Shown piece after piece: positions 18,100 to 24,530 of a DNA stretch of 25,211 bases. The notes beneath the pieces were generated by a model. The model did not search any database and was not told the DNA's origin. It saw only the letters and a list, made by a program, of their open reading frames with translations. The stretch's first letter is position 1. Each line of letters begins with the position of its first letter. This DNA is from UBA4486 sp041984885. Its GTDB lineage: Bacteria; Pseudomonadota; Gammaproteobacteria; Eutrophobiales; Eutrophobiaceae. Location: contig JBHIXH010000034.1 in assembly GCA_041984885.1 (NCBI GenBank), forward strand, positions 1-25,211, in the 5' to 3' direction. The translations under genes were made by a program, and so were the position numbers.

Positions 18100-18474
18100 A
18101 TGCCGGACAGGACTGACAATACCACCTCGATACGCCTGTGTGATGCCGCCAGCGTGCGTTCTTCAGGCCTATCATTCACCGTGCAACATGCCGGTCAGCA
18201 ATGGCGATTGTTCGTATTACCGCATGCCGACAGCTTTGTCGCCTACGTCAATCAATGCCCGCATACCGGCGTCAACCTTGACTGGCAACCGCATCAATTT
18301 CTTGATACTTCGGGTGAATTTATCCAGTGTTCAACGCACGGCGCGCGATTTCAGATCGACGACGGTTATTGTGTCTCCGGTCCGTGTCTCGGTCAGTCCT
18401 TGCGGTCGCTTCCGATCAGGCTGAAGCAGGGATGGATTCACGTCATGCTTCCCGGCGTCGATGCTGATTCCTGA
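18100..18474 (+). CDS. Small Rieske [2Fe-2S] ferredoxin-like protein
   Basis: 124 residues from the ATG at 18100 (an extra in-frame stretch upstream has no family features). Rieske cluster ligands are complete: CPHTG (Cys53, His55) and CSTHGA (Cys77, His80), with the later VSGPC and a further cysteine at 91 and 96 in the usual Rieske tail region. There is no signal peptide or membrane segment, so it should be a cytoplasmic electron carrier, like the NirD/BphF-type ferredoxins or stand-alone Rieske proteins next to other genes. No partner oxygenase or reductase is in the window, so the role is open. No clear Shine-Dalgarno. It is divergent from carA, and its 5' end overlaps the carA promoter region only upstream of 18057. 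Confidence 0.85.
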   Translation: MPDRTDNTTSIRLCDAASVRSSGLSFTVQHAGQQWRLFVLPHADSFVAYVNQCPHTGVNLDWQPHQFLDTSGEFIQCSTHGARFQIDDGYCVSGPCLGQSLRSLPIRLKQGWIHVMLPGVDADS

Positions 18475-18498
18475 CATTTCTCTATAATTATTAGTTGG

Positions 18499-18526
18499 TT
18501 GCCACAATTTTCTTGTAATTTACAGT
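18499..18526 (+). promoter_or_regulatory. Candidate promoter of the kinase gene
   Basis: TTGCCA (5 of 6 to the -35 consensus), a 16-base spacer, then TACAGT (4 of 6 to the -10 consensus), in an AT-rich stretch about 70 bases before the kinase ATG. Modest match, judged by eye. Confidence 0.3.
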
Positions 18527-18572
18527 AAATAAGACAAAGATAACCCTGAGATAACAGGCAATTCGGTCTGAG

Positions 18573-18582
18573 TTCCGCGGAA
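18573..18582. promoter_or_regulatory. 10-bp palindrome in the kinase leader
   Basis: TTCCGCGGAA is a perfect palindrome lying 16 bases before the kinase start, downstream of the candidate promoter. It could be an operator half or a chance site; short palindromes are common. Confidence 0.2.
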
Positions 18583-18598
18583 TCGCGGTCGCGTTAAC

Positions 18599-20302
18599 AT
18601 GGGTAAAAAAAGCAAAAATCGACATATGAATGCGCTTGTCCCCGGCTACCAGTTGCACTGGTACCGGATCAAGGACATTCTCGGCCAGGGTGGCTTCGGC
18701 ATCACCTATCTGGCCTACGATTTAAACCTGGCCCATGAAGTCGCCATTAAGGAATACCTGCCGATCGAACTCTCCTCGCGTAGCAACGAGGACAAAAGCG
18801 TGCACCCGGTCAGTGACGAGCATACTGAGCGCTATCACTGGGGACTGGAACGCTTCATTGACGAAGCTCGCACCATCGGTCAGTTCAAACACCCGAATAT
18901 CGTGCGCGTACGTAACGTATTTGAGGCGAACAATACGGCTTACATGGTGATGGACTACGAGTTGGGAGAAAGTCTTCAGGAAATTTTAAACCGCCGCAAA
19001 GTCCTGCCGGAAGAAGATGTAAAAAGTGTCATGTTTCCAATCATCGACGGTACCAAGCTGGTGCACGCGGCCGGCTATATTCATCGCGATGTCAAACCGG
19101 CAAACATATTTATTCGTGTCGATGGCGATCCGGTTCTTCTCGATTTTGGCTCGGCAAGACAATCGCTGGAAGAGATAAAACAATCACTGACCAGCCTGTT
19201 TTCGAAAGGCTACGCGCCGATCGAACAGTATCAAACCGATACCGAAGAACAACAGCAACAAGGCCCCTGGACCGACATCTATTCACTCGGTGCCACCATG
19301 TATCGAGCCATTGCCGGCGTACCACCGACCGATGCAGTTGATCGCGGTTCTGCCATCATCCATACCGGCCGTGATACGTATGTGCCTGCCGTCGAGATTG
19401 GCGAAGGTCGTTATTCGACCACGTTTCTTGAAGCAATTGACTATGCGTTGCAATTTAAAAAACCGGATCGCCCACCGACGATCTCGGACTGGCAAAACAG
19501 TTTTTCCCGCAGCGGCGATATCACCGATGAGAATCCGGTGGCACCGACACAGAATGTTGAGGACATAAAAAAATTCCATGAGGCGCAGGAAGCTGCGGAA
19601 GAAGGCGATATCGATGCACAGGCCGAACTGGGATATTACTATGCCAAGGGAATCGGCGTGGAACAGGACGAGATGGAGGCTTTCAACTGGTATTACAACG
19701 CAGCTGAACAGGGCGATGTCAATTCTCAATTCAATCTGGGTGTCATGTATGCAAAAGGTCGTGGCGTAAAACAGAACTTCACCGAATCGTTTCACTGGTA
19801 TCGAGAGGCGGCGAGAAACGGGGATCACCGCGCCCAGTCAACGGTAGCGATGATGTGCAGTAAAGGCATTGGTACCGATAAAAACGAAGTCGAGGCATTT
19901 GACTGGTATAAAAAATCGGCCGATAGCGGTCAGGCAAATTCACAATACGCAATCGGCGAGTGTTATGCGAAAGGCAAAGGCACGGAACGTAACTACGATG
20001 CAGCATTTAAATGGTACGCAAAGGCCGCCAATCAGTCGCACATTAACGCACAACTAAAACTTGGATTCCTGTATGGCAAGGGGCTGGGTACTGAACGCGA
20101 TGATACCGAAGCCTATTTATGGATACGCAAGGCAGCCGAGGCCGGTCATCCGAATGCGCAATATAACCTGGGTGTCATTTACGCCAAGGGCCGTGGTATC
20201 ACAAAAAATATCGACTCGGCGATTGAATGGTACAGCCGTGCCGCCGAGCAGGGCGATGACAATTCGGAAAAGGCTTTGAAAAAGCTGGGCGTGGATGCCT
20301 GA
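18599..20302 (+). CDS. Soluble Ser/Thr protein kinase with six Sel1 repeats
   Basis: 567 residues. N-terminal eukaryote-like kinase domain (about 17-300): glycine loop GQGGFGITY (29-37), ATP lysine in AIKEYLP (Lys51), catalytic loop HRDVKPANIF (162-171), DFG (182-184), activation-segment end APIEQY and WTDIYSLGATMY. All catalytic residues are present. A short linker leads to six 36-residue Sel1-like (TPR-type) repeats, about 336-551, of the form AQ..LG..YAKG.GV......A..WY..AA..G. No signal peptide or membrane helix, so cytoplasmic; the repeats likely recruit substrates or partners. A start at Met10 is also possible because no Shine-Dalgarno marks either. The kinase converges with the 182-residue gene; no phosphatase or obvious substrate gene is beside it. 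Confidence 0.93.
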   Translation: MGKKSKNRHMNALVPGYQLHWYRIKDILGQGGFGITYLAYDLNLAHEVAIKEYLPIELSSRSNEDKSVHPVSDEHTERYHWGLERFIDEARTIGQFKHPNIVRVRNVFEANNTAYMVMDYELGESLQEILNRRKVLPEEDVKSVMFPIIDGTKLVHAAGYIHRDVKPANIFIRVDGDPVLLDFGSARQSLEEIKQSLTSLFSKGYAPIEQYQTDTEEQQQQGPWTDIYSLGATMYRAIAGVPPTDAVDRGSAIIHTGRDTYVPAVEIGEGRYSTTFLEAIDYALQFKKPDRPPTISDWQNSFSRSGDITDENPVAPTQNVEDIKKFHEAQEAAEEGDIDAQAELGYYYAKGIGVEQDEMEAFNWYYNAAEQGDVNSQFNLGVMYAKGRGVKQNFTESFHWYREAARNGDHRAQSTVAMMCSKGIGTDKNEVEAFDWYKKSADSGQANSQYAIGECYAKGKGTERNYDAAFKWYAKAANQSHINAQLKLGFLYGKGLGTERDDTEAYLWIRKAAEAGHPNAQYNLGVIYAKGRGITKNIDSAIEWYSRAAEQGDDNSEKALKKLGVDA

Positions 20303-20329
20303 CGCCGGATCTTGCAATTCATCGTTGTC

Positions 20330-20878
20330 TCAGACGCTTTCCCGAATTTGCTGAATCAGCGATTCCGTTGCCGATTCATAAGTATATTGATGTGCCGTTG
20401 TTCGAGTTACTGTTGCATATCCGGTTTGCACTAACGTTTGCCTGACCGGGTCAGTTGAATCGACATCGATTTGCCTTTGTACCACACCCAGCGATACCAG
20501 TGCCTGTTGATAGGCAATCGATCCGGCATCCTGTGCAGGCCCGGTCGGCTTGCCTGAACCTTCACTGGCAATCATGGTATCTGCATCCGCAGCAGAATCC
20601 TCCTCGAACATGGCCTCGGCGATGGTGGTTACCAGCGCGAACAAGGCGCCTATCGGGCCTCCGTACAATGCTCCGCCGGCGATCTTCATGACCGGATTGA
20701 TCGTATCCCCGGTTATATTCTGGTAGACGTTATTCACGACCGGGATATGTTGCAGCGGGTTGACAATATCGATCAGATCGCCAAAACCGGGAGCGGACTG
20801 ACTGGCGCTCACCCTTGTTGCTGAAGTTGTCGCAGACGTGACCGCAACCGGCGCGGCTGTCTGTCCAATGTGTACCAA
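20330..20878 (-). CDS. Uncharacterised 182-residue protein with a glycine-rich hydrophobic core
   Basis: I do not recognise a named family. It has a Ser/Thr/Ala-rich N-terminus (1-30), then a striking block, about 34-92: DLIDIVNPLQHIPVVNNVYQ, then GDTINPVMKIAGGALYGGPIG, and a hydrophobic stretch ALFALVTTIAEAMFEED. Similar NPLQH.P....Y..ITGD...P..KI.GG..YGG..G text is, from memory, present in hypothetical proteins of other Proteobacteria, unverified here. The hydrophobic part (about 66-91) could be a membrane or membrane-associated helix; no signal peptide is seen. Start codon TTG with AGGGG 7 nt upstream. The C-terminal part is polar and helical. Its gene is 27 nt from the convergent kinase stop and is not obviously in an operon with tag, which lies 154+ bases further away. 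Confidence 0.7.
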   Translation of the reverse strand: MVHIGQTAAPVAVTSATTSATRVSASQSAPGFGDLIDIVNPLQHIPVVNNVYQNITGDTINPVMKIAGGALYGGPIGALFALVTTIAEAMFEEDSAADADTMIASEGSGKPTGPAQDAGSIAYQQALVSLGVVQRQIDVDSTDPVRQTLVQTGYATVTRTTAHQYTYESATESLIQQIRESV

Positions 20879-21032
20879 TGTTGTGCCCCTGAAGTCGACG
20901 GATAGAACGACGTTGCAAGGCTTGTACCGATCTTACCAGGTGCTTTTTATCCCGATATAAAACAATCAGCTAGCACGGTTATTTCATAAAAACCTTGTTT
21001 TATTGTTGTTTTACAGACGGCAAGAATTGCAG

Positions 21033-21422
21033 TTACGGCGGATTTTGTTCGTAACACCGGATCTGGAACTGGCATAGGGACAGGTCCTGCTCGGTGCAGC
21101 GCGTCACCCCACCCGGTAGCGGTAACCATTGACCCGACTGTTTCTGCACCAGGCAGTTTGGCTCGGACACAGCAGCGTCCATACGCACAGGTAATTGATC
21201 ACTGACATAATGGCAGGCAACAAACTCGCCGTGATTATAAATCTCGACGTTTTTCAATACAGACACTTCCAGCAACATGGTCAGCGTTACATCTTCGCTG
21301 ACTGACCAGTCATAGCTGCGGGGAACCTCGCGCTTATACACCTGCTCAGGTGTCGGACAGGTGTCGGCTATGCCCGACTCTGACAACATTATCAACGTAA
21401 GTAATAAAAACCTAGACTTCAT
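21033..21422 (-). CDS. Small exported six-cysteine protein, function unknown
   Basis: 129 residues from the ATG at 21422: signal peptide about 1-19 (FLLLTLIMLSESGIA), then a mature part starting DTCPTPEQVYKREVP with six cysteines (22, 70, 90, 109, 117, 123), enough for three disulfide bonds, so a folded periplasmic or secreted protein. The CPTPEQV start resembles small secreted Cys-rich proteins of Gammaproteobacteria, but I cannot name the family. The start codon lies inside the end of tag (11-nt overlap, ATG within ATGAAGTCTAG), so it is probably translationally coupled to tag. The frame is open 31 codons further up inside tag, but the signal peptide fixes the start. Confidence 0.75.
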   Translation of the reverse strand: MKSRFLLLTLIMLSESGIADTCPTPEQVYKREVPRSYDWSVSEDVTLTMLLEVSVLKNVEIYNHGEFVACHYVSDQLPVRMDAAVSEPNCLVQKQSGQWLPLPGGVTRCTEQDLSLCQFQIRCYEQNPP

Positions 21423-21981
21423 CGTAGCGAAAACAACTGACAACATGGTCGTTGACCATGCCCGTCGCTTGCATATGGGCATAGATGATCGTTGAACCGA
21501 CAAAACTGAAGCCACGGGACTTCATATCACGTGATATCCGATCCGATAGTACCGTTTTGGCCGGGACTGATTTCAATGAACGCCAGCAGTTTTTGACGGG
21601 TTTGTTATCCACGAATGACCAGATGTATTTATTAAACGTGCCAAACTCTTCGCGTGTGCGCAAGAATGCCTGCGCATTAGTCACGGCACTGCGAATCTTC
21701 AGGCGGTTACGAATAATGCCGGGATTGTTTAACAATGATTGAATCCTGTGCTCGTTATAGTTGGCTACTTTATTGAAATCAAAACGATCAAACGCCTCGC
21801 GATAAGCCGGACGTTTTTTCAGGACGGTAAGCCAGCTCAATCCTGCCTGTGCCCCCTCCAGCAGCAGAAATTCAAACAGCTTTTTATCCGAGTGTACCGG
21901 CACACCCCATTCCTTGTCATGGTAACGGATATAAAGAGGGTCATCGCCGCACCAGCTACATCGATCGATTTTGTTATTCAT
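21412..21981 (-). CDS. tag: DNA-3-methyladenine glycosylase I
   Basis: Base-excision repair enzyme that removes 3-methyladenine from alkylated DNA. 189 residues, normal length. Seen: RCSWCGDDPLYIRYHDKEWG, aromatic/acid pocket LLLEGAQAGLSWLTVLKKR with Glu42, and FVGSTIIYAHMQATGMVNDH. The structural zinc ligands match E. coli Tag: Cys8, His21, His179 and Cys183. ATG at 21981, with a GGTGA very close by. Its last 11 bases overlap the start of the six-cysteine protein gene. It is divergent from the His-rich gene, with 114 bases between start codons. Confidence 0.96.
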   Translation of the reverse strand: MNNKIDRCSWCGDDPLYIRYHDKEWGVPVHSDKKLFEFLLLEGAQAGLSWLTVLKKRPAYREAFDRFDFNKVANYNEHRIQSLLNNPGIIRNRLKIRSAVTNAQAFLRTREEFGTFNKYIWSFVDNKPVKNCWRSLKSVPAKTVLSDRISRDMKSRGFSFVGSTIIYAHMQATGMVNDHVVSCFRYDEV

Positions 21982-22034
21982 TGGTCACCGTTTGTCATCC
22001 AATAATATTTCCGGCCACCACAGGAATTTTTCCC

Positions 22035-22062
22035 GGAACGTTTAAACGGGCTCTGCGTCCTA
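22035..22062 (+). promoter_or_regulatory. Candidate ECF-sigma-type promoter before the His-rich genes
   Basis: GGAACGT, a 15-base spacer, then GTCCTA, resembling the GGAACTT...TCTAA plan of sigmaE/ECF promoters, about 34 bases before the ATG of the first His-rich gene. The -35 contains the core GGAAC; the -10 is a partial match. The spacer holds the 8-bp palindrome GTTTAAAC. A consensus match by eye only. Confidence 0.35.
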
Positions 22063-22095
22063 CCAGACAAGGGGAGTGAACCTTTGGAGGATATT

Positions 22096-22482
22096 ATGGC
22101 AAGACTGCAACGTTCACTTAGACTCATAGCCAGTGCCGGCCTGATCTCAGGCTCGCTCACATTATCCATGCCGGCCCAGGCAGATGTTTCTATTGTTTTT
22201 CATAGCGGTGGTATCAAGCTGGGACACGCCTATCACGGTCACAACAAGCATCATTATTCGCATTACGGGCATAAAAAGCACTTTAAACATCATCGCAAGC
22301 ATTACAAGCATCACGGTAAACATCATGGCAAATTCCATGGTAAACATCACGCCCGTCACTATCGGCATCACCCTGGTCACTATGGCTATAGCCGTCATTA
22401 CCGAAATTACTATTACGGTTATCCATCGTATTACCGCTATTCCGGCTATTATCGTCCGCGTACTTACTGGTACCGGTACTAA
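22096..22482 (+). CDS. Exported His/Tyr/Lys-rich protein
   Basis: 128 residues from the ATG at 22096, with a strong GGAGG 5 nt upstream. Signal peptide about 1-29 (LRLIASAGLISGSLTLSMPAQA) then a mature part made of roughly 24 His, 10 Lys and many Tyr/Arg residues: blocks like HGHNKHHYSHYGHKKH and GKHHGKFHGKHH, then a Tyr/Arg-rich tail ending YYRPRTYWYRY. Such composition points to metal binding or to surface/matrix adhesion in the periplasm or outside; neither is proven. No cysteine and no recognisable domain. The next gene, 49 nt on, encodes a second exported His-rich protein with a similar signal-peptide start (RSLRLIASAGL versus RTLRVIATGVL). An ECF-like promoter lies upstream. Confidence 0.8.
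   Translation: MARLQRSLRLIASAGLISGSLTLSMPAQADVSIVFHSGGIKLGHAYHGHNKHHYSHYGHKKHFKHHRKHYKHHGKHHGKFHGKHHARHYRHHPGHYGYSRHYRNYYYGYPSYYRYSGYYRPRTYWYRY
22246..22400 (+). repeat. Imperfect His-codon repeat tract
   Basis: Low-complexity CAT/CAC-rich tract inside the His-rich gene with imperfect units such as GGTAAACATCA. It is the DNA-level counterpart of the GKHH/KHH protein repeat, a plausible site for length change by slippage or recombination. Confidence 0.5.
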
Positions 22483-22512
22483 ACAGCACTACGTTAAAAC
22501 CTGACAGGGTCG

Positions 22513-22534
22513 CATACGCTATACTTGGCGTATG
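22513..22534 (+). promoter_or_regulatory. Inverted repeat enclosing the start codon of the second His-rich gene
   Basis: CATACGC (22513-22519) and GCGTATG (22528-22534) are perfect 7-base arms with an 8-base loop TATACTTG. The last three bases of the right arm are the ATG of the downstream gene, so an RNA hairpin would hide the start codon; as DNA it would be an operator-like dyad. No Shine-Dalgarno is visible for this gene. Confidence 0.5.
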
Positions 22535-23323
22535 TTCGATCGCGCTGTAAAAAGGACACTCCGGGTTATTGCCACGGGCGTACTGGTGTCATTGAGTTTT
22601 TCACCGCAAGGCATTGCCTATGGCAGCTATGGCTATGGCTATCATCATGGACATCACTACCACGGCCATCGCGGTGTCCATGGCCATGTCTCTCACCATG
22701 GTGGTGTCAGCACGGCCGGGGCAGTCATTCTGGGAATTCTGGGGATTGTCCTGCTTGCGGAGATCCTTGACGATGACCGCTATGACCACCGCGATCGGCA
22801 GGCGCGTGTTCCACCAGCAACAGTGTATCAGTCAACCGCAACCCGCCCTGCCCCGTATGCACGACCCGCGCCGACAAAACCGGCCTATCTCCGACAACAC
22901 TACGCAGGCGCCGCAGGCTGGCAAAAACTGGATGCACAGCGTCCGGTCGAGGCGATGCAAATCTTCGCGGTACAGTCGCAACAACAACTACGTGCCGGAC
23001 TGCCAAGAGTCGGTTTTGCCCTGGCAGCGGCACTAAACGGCGAGCTGGACCGCGGCATCTGGTCAATGCGACAGGCGATGCAGCGCGAGGCCAGCGCATT
23101 AAATCAACTGACCGTGACGGAATCGCTGGCAAAACAACTGCAACTGTTGCACCAGAACTACGCATCAACCGACGTCACCACGCCCGAACATGATGCGTTC
23201 ATGCTCGCCGCATTGTCGTATTTACAGCAGGATTACACCGAGGCACGCCAGTATCTGGATCAAGCGGATAACAGCACCAGCAGTCGAGCGCTACGCAAAC
23301 TGATCGAAACTGCAGAATCCTGA
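22532..23323 (+). CDS. Exported His-rich protein with membrane segment and helical tail
   Basis: 263 residues. Signal peptide about 1-29, then a Gly/Tyr/His block, 31-58 (YGYHHGHHYHGHRGVHGHVSHH), one membrane segment about 61-79 (TAGAVILGILGIVLLAEIL), a Pro/Ala/Arg-rich linker, and a C-terminal helical, Ala/Gln-rich region about 130-260 that looks like degenerate TPR repeats (GWQKLDAQRPVEAMQIFA, YLQQDYTEARQYLDQAD). Likely anchored in the inner membrane with the His block outside. Ten His lie in positions 38-56. The start codon is enclosed by an inverted repeat. It lies between the first His-rich gene and the RND adaptor gene. Function not known; metal sensing or storage near the efflux genes is a hypothesis. 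Confidence 0.8.
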   Translation: MFDRAVKRTLRVIATGVLVSLSFSPQGIAYGSYGYGYHHGHHYHGHRGVHGHVSHHGGVSTAGAVILGILGIVLLAEILDDDRYDHRDRQARVPPATVYQSTATRPAPYARPAPTKPAYLRQHYAGAAGWQKLDAQRPVEAMQIFAVQSQQQLRAGLPRVGFALAAALNGELDRGIWSMRQAMQREASALNQLTVTESLAKQLQLLHQNYASTDVTTPEHDAFMLAALSYLQQDYTEARQYLDQADNSTSSRALRKLIETAES

Positions 23324-23438
23324 CAAACCAATTCTCGCTTTTCCTGTCTGAGAAGTCATAATTCTGTCATTGGGGGCTCTGGTACAGCAATGTTATGCTT
23401 GGGCCCGGTTTTGTTTCTCGTCAGTGATCATCAGGTTT

Positions 23439-24530
23439 ATGTCACGATTAAATAGATTTTTCCTGGCCATCCTGGTTGCCATCTCATCCGCAACCGCCGC
23501 GGAAGAAACCGGCATGCCGGTCACCGTCGTCGACGTCCGTATCGGTACAATGGTCGAGGAAGTCCCGTTAACCGGCACCGTCATGCCAATCCGCCGCACC
23601 CGTTTGTCGGCGAAACAGGCGGGTATCCTCGAAACATTAAATTACGACGAAGGTGACGTCATTACGAAAGGGGATGTCATCGCAACGATTGACAGCAAGC
23701 TGGCCGAACTCGAACTGGCCCGTGCACGCGATGTATACAAGGAGGCCGAAGCCCGTTTCAAGGAAGCACAAAGACAGAAAAACGAGGCCGCCGAACTCGT
23801 CGACAAAAAACATATCTCCTCGACCACGTATGAATCCCGCATTGCCGAGGTGGAGATTAATGCGGCGGTATTACAACGATTAAAAACCGAGATCGAGCGT
23901 CAACGCGAAATTCTGCGACGGCATGCGGTCGTAGCGCCGTTCTCCGGCGTGGTCACCGCCAAGCTGGTAGAGATTGGCCAGTGGATCAACACGGACAATG
24001 CACTGCTGGAAATAACCGAGCTCGATAAACTACGCATCGAGGTACCAGCACCACAGTTTTATTTCAGCCGCATCCGCGTCGGCACCGAGGTACGTGTCGT
24101 ATTTGATGCACGACCGGAACAACCAATGACAGCGACTGTCTCCGCGACCGTACCCCTGGGTCTGGAAAACGCACGCACGTTTCCCATCAAGATCGATATC
24201 CCCAATCCGGACAACACGCTGGCCCCCGGCATGTCGGCACGGGTCTATATACAGCTGGACGAGCAGGATACAGCTGAACAGTTGTTGATCCCGCGCGATG
24301 CGTTAGTCAAACACTCCGGCGGCACCGAAACCGTCTGGGTCATTCGTGAACAACAGGGGGAACAACGGGCTGCACCGATCGCGGTGCGTAGCGGCCGCAG
24401 CCAGAATGGCCTGGTCGAGATATTGACCGGCGATCTGAAACCGTCCGACCGCGTCATCATTCGCGGCAATGAAATCCTGCAACCCGGTCAACTCGTACAC
24501 ATCAGCGAAGAACTGCCACCAACACTCTGA
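23439..24530 (+). CDS. RND efflux periplasmic adaptor (HlyD/MFP family)
   Basis: 363 residues from the ATG at 23439 (upstream in-frame residues lack a signal peptide; AGG lies only 3 nt before it, so initiation strength is uncertain). Signal peptide about 1-20 (FFLAILVAISSATAA), barrel-sandwich hybrid (VPLTGTVMPIRRTRLSAKQAG, LNYDEGDVITKGDVIATID), a helical hairpin about 90-165 that contacts the outer-membrane channel, then VVAPFSGVVTAKLVEIGQW and beta-barrel/membrane-proximal domains. No lipobox cysteine, so it is not a lipoprotein. It ends on the stop that overlaps the start of the permease gene (TGATG), so the two are translationally coupled and make one pump. An outer-membrane partner is not in the window. 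Confidence 0.95.
   Translation: MSRLNRFFLAILVAISSATAAEETGMPVTVVDVRIGTMVEEVPLTGTVMPIRRTRLSAKQAGILETLNYDEGDVITKGDVIATIDSKLAELELARARDVYKEAEARFKEAQRQKNEAAELVDKKHISSTTYESRIAEVEINAAVLQRLKTEIERQREILRRHAVVAPFSGVVTAKLVEIGQWINTDNALLEITELDKLRIEVPAPQFYFSRIRVGTEVRVVFDARPEQPMTATVSATVPLGLENARTFPIKIDIPNPDNTLAPGMSARVYIQLDEQDTAEQLLIPRDALVKHSGGTETVWVIREQQGEQRAAPIAVRSGRSQNGLVEILTGDLKPSDRVIIRGNEILQPGQLVHISEELPPTL

Noticed and set aside
20947..21129. 60-codon minus-strand frame overlapping the end of the six-cysteine gene
   Set aside because: Wholly overlaps the better-supported gene in another frame, has no ribosome binding site and no recognisable feature.
22184..22504. Ile/Thr/Met-rich open frames overlapping the His-rich gene on both strands
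   Set aside because: Shadows of the CAT/CAC repeat; the frame at 22096 has a strong GGAGG and a signal peptide.
22520..22525. TATACT as a -10 box before the second His-rich gene
   Set aside because: No -35 element at 16-18 bases upstream (CTGACA is only 13 bases away) and transcription would start almost at the ATG; it is also just the hairpin loop.
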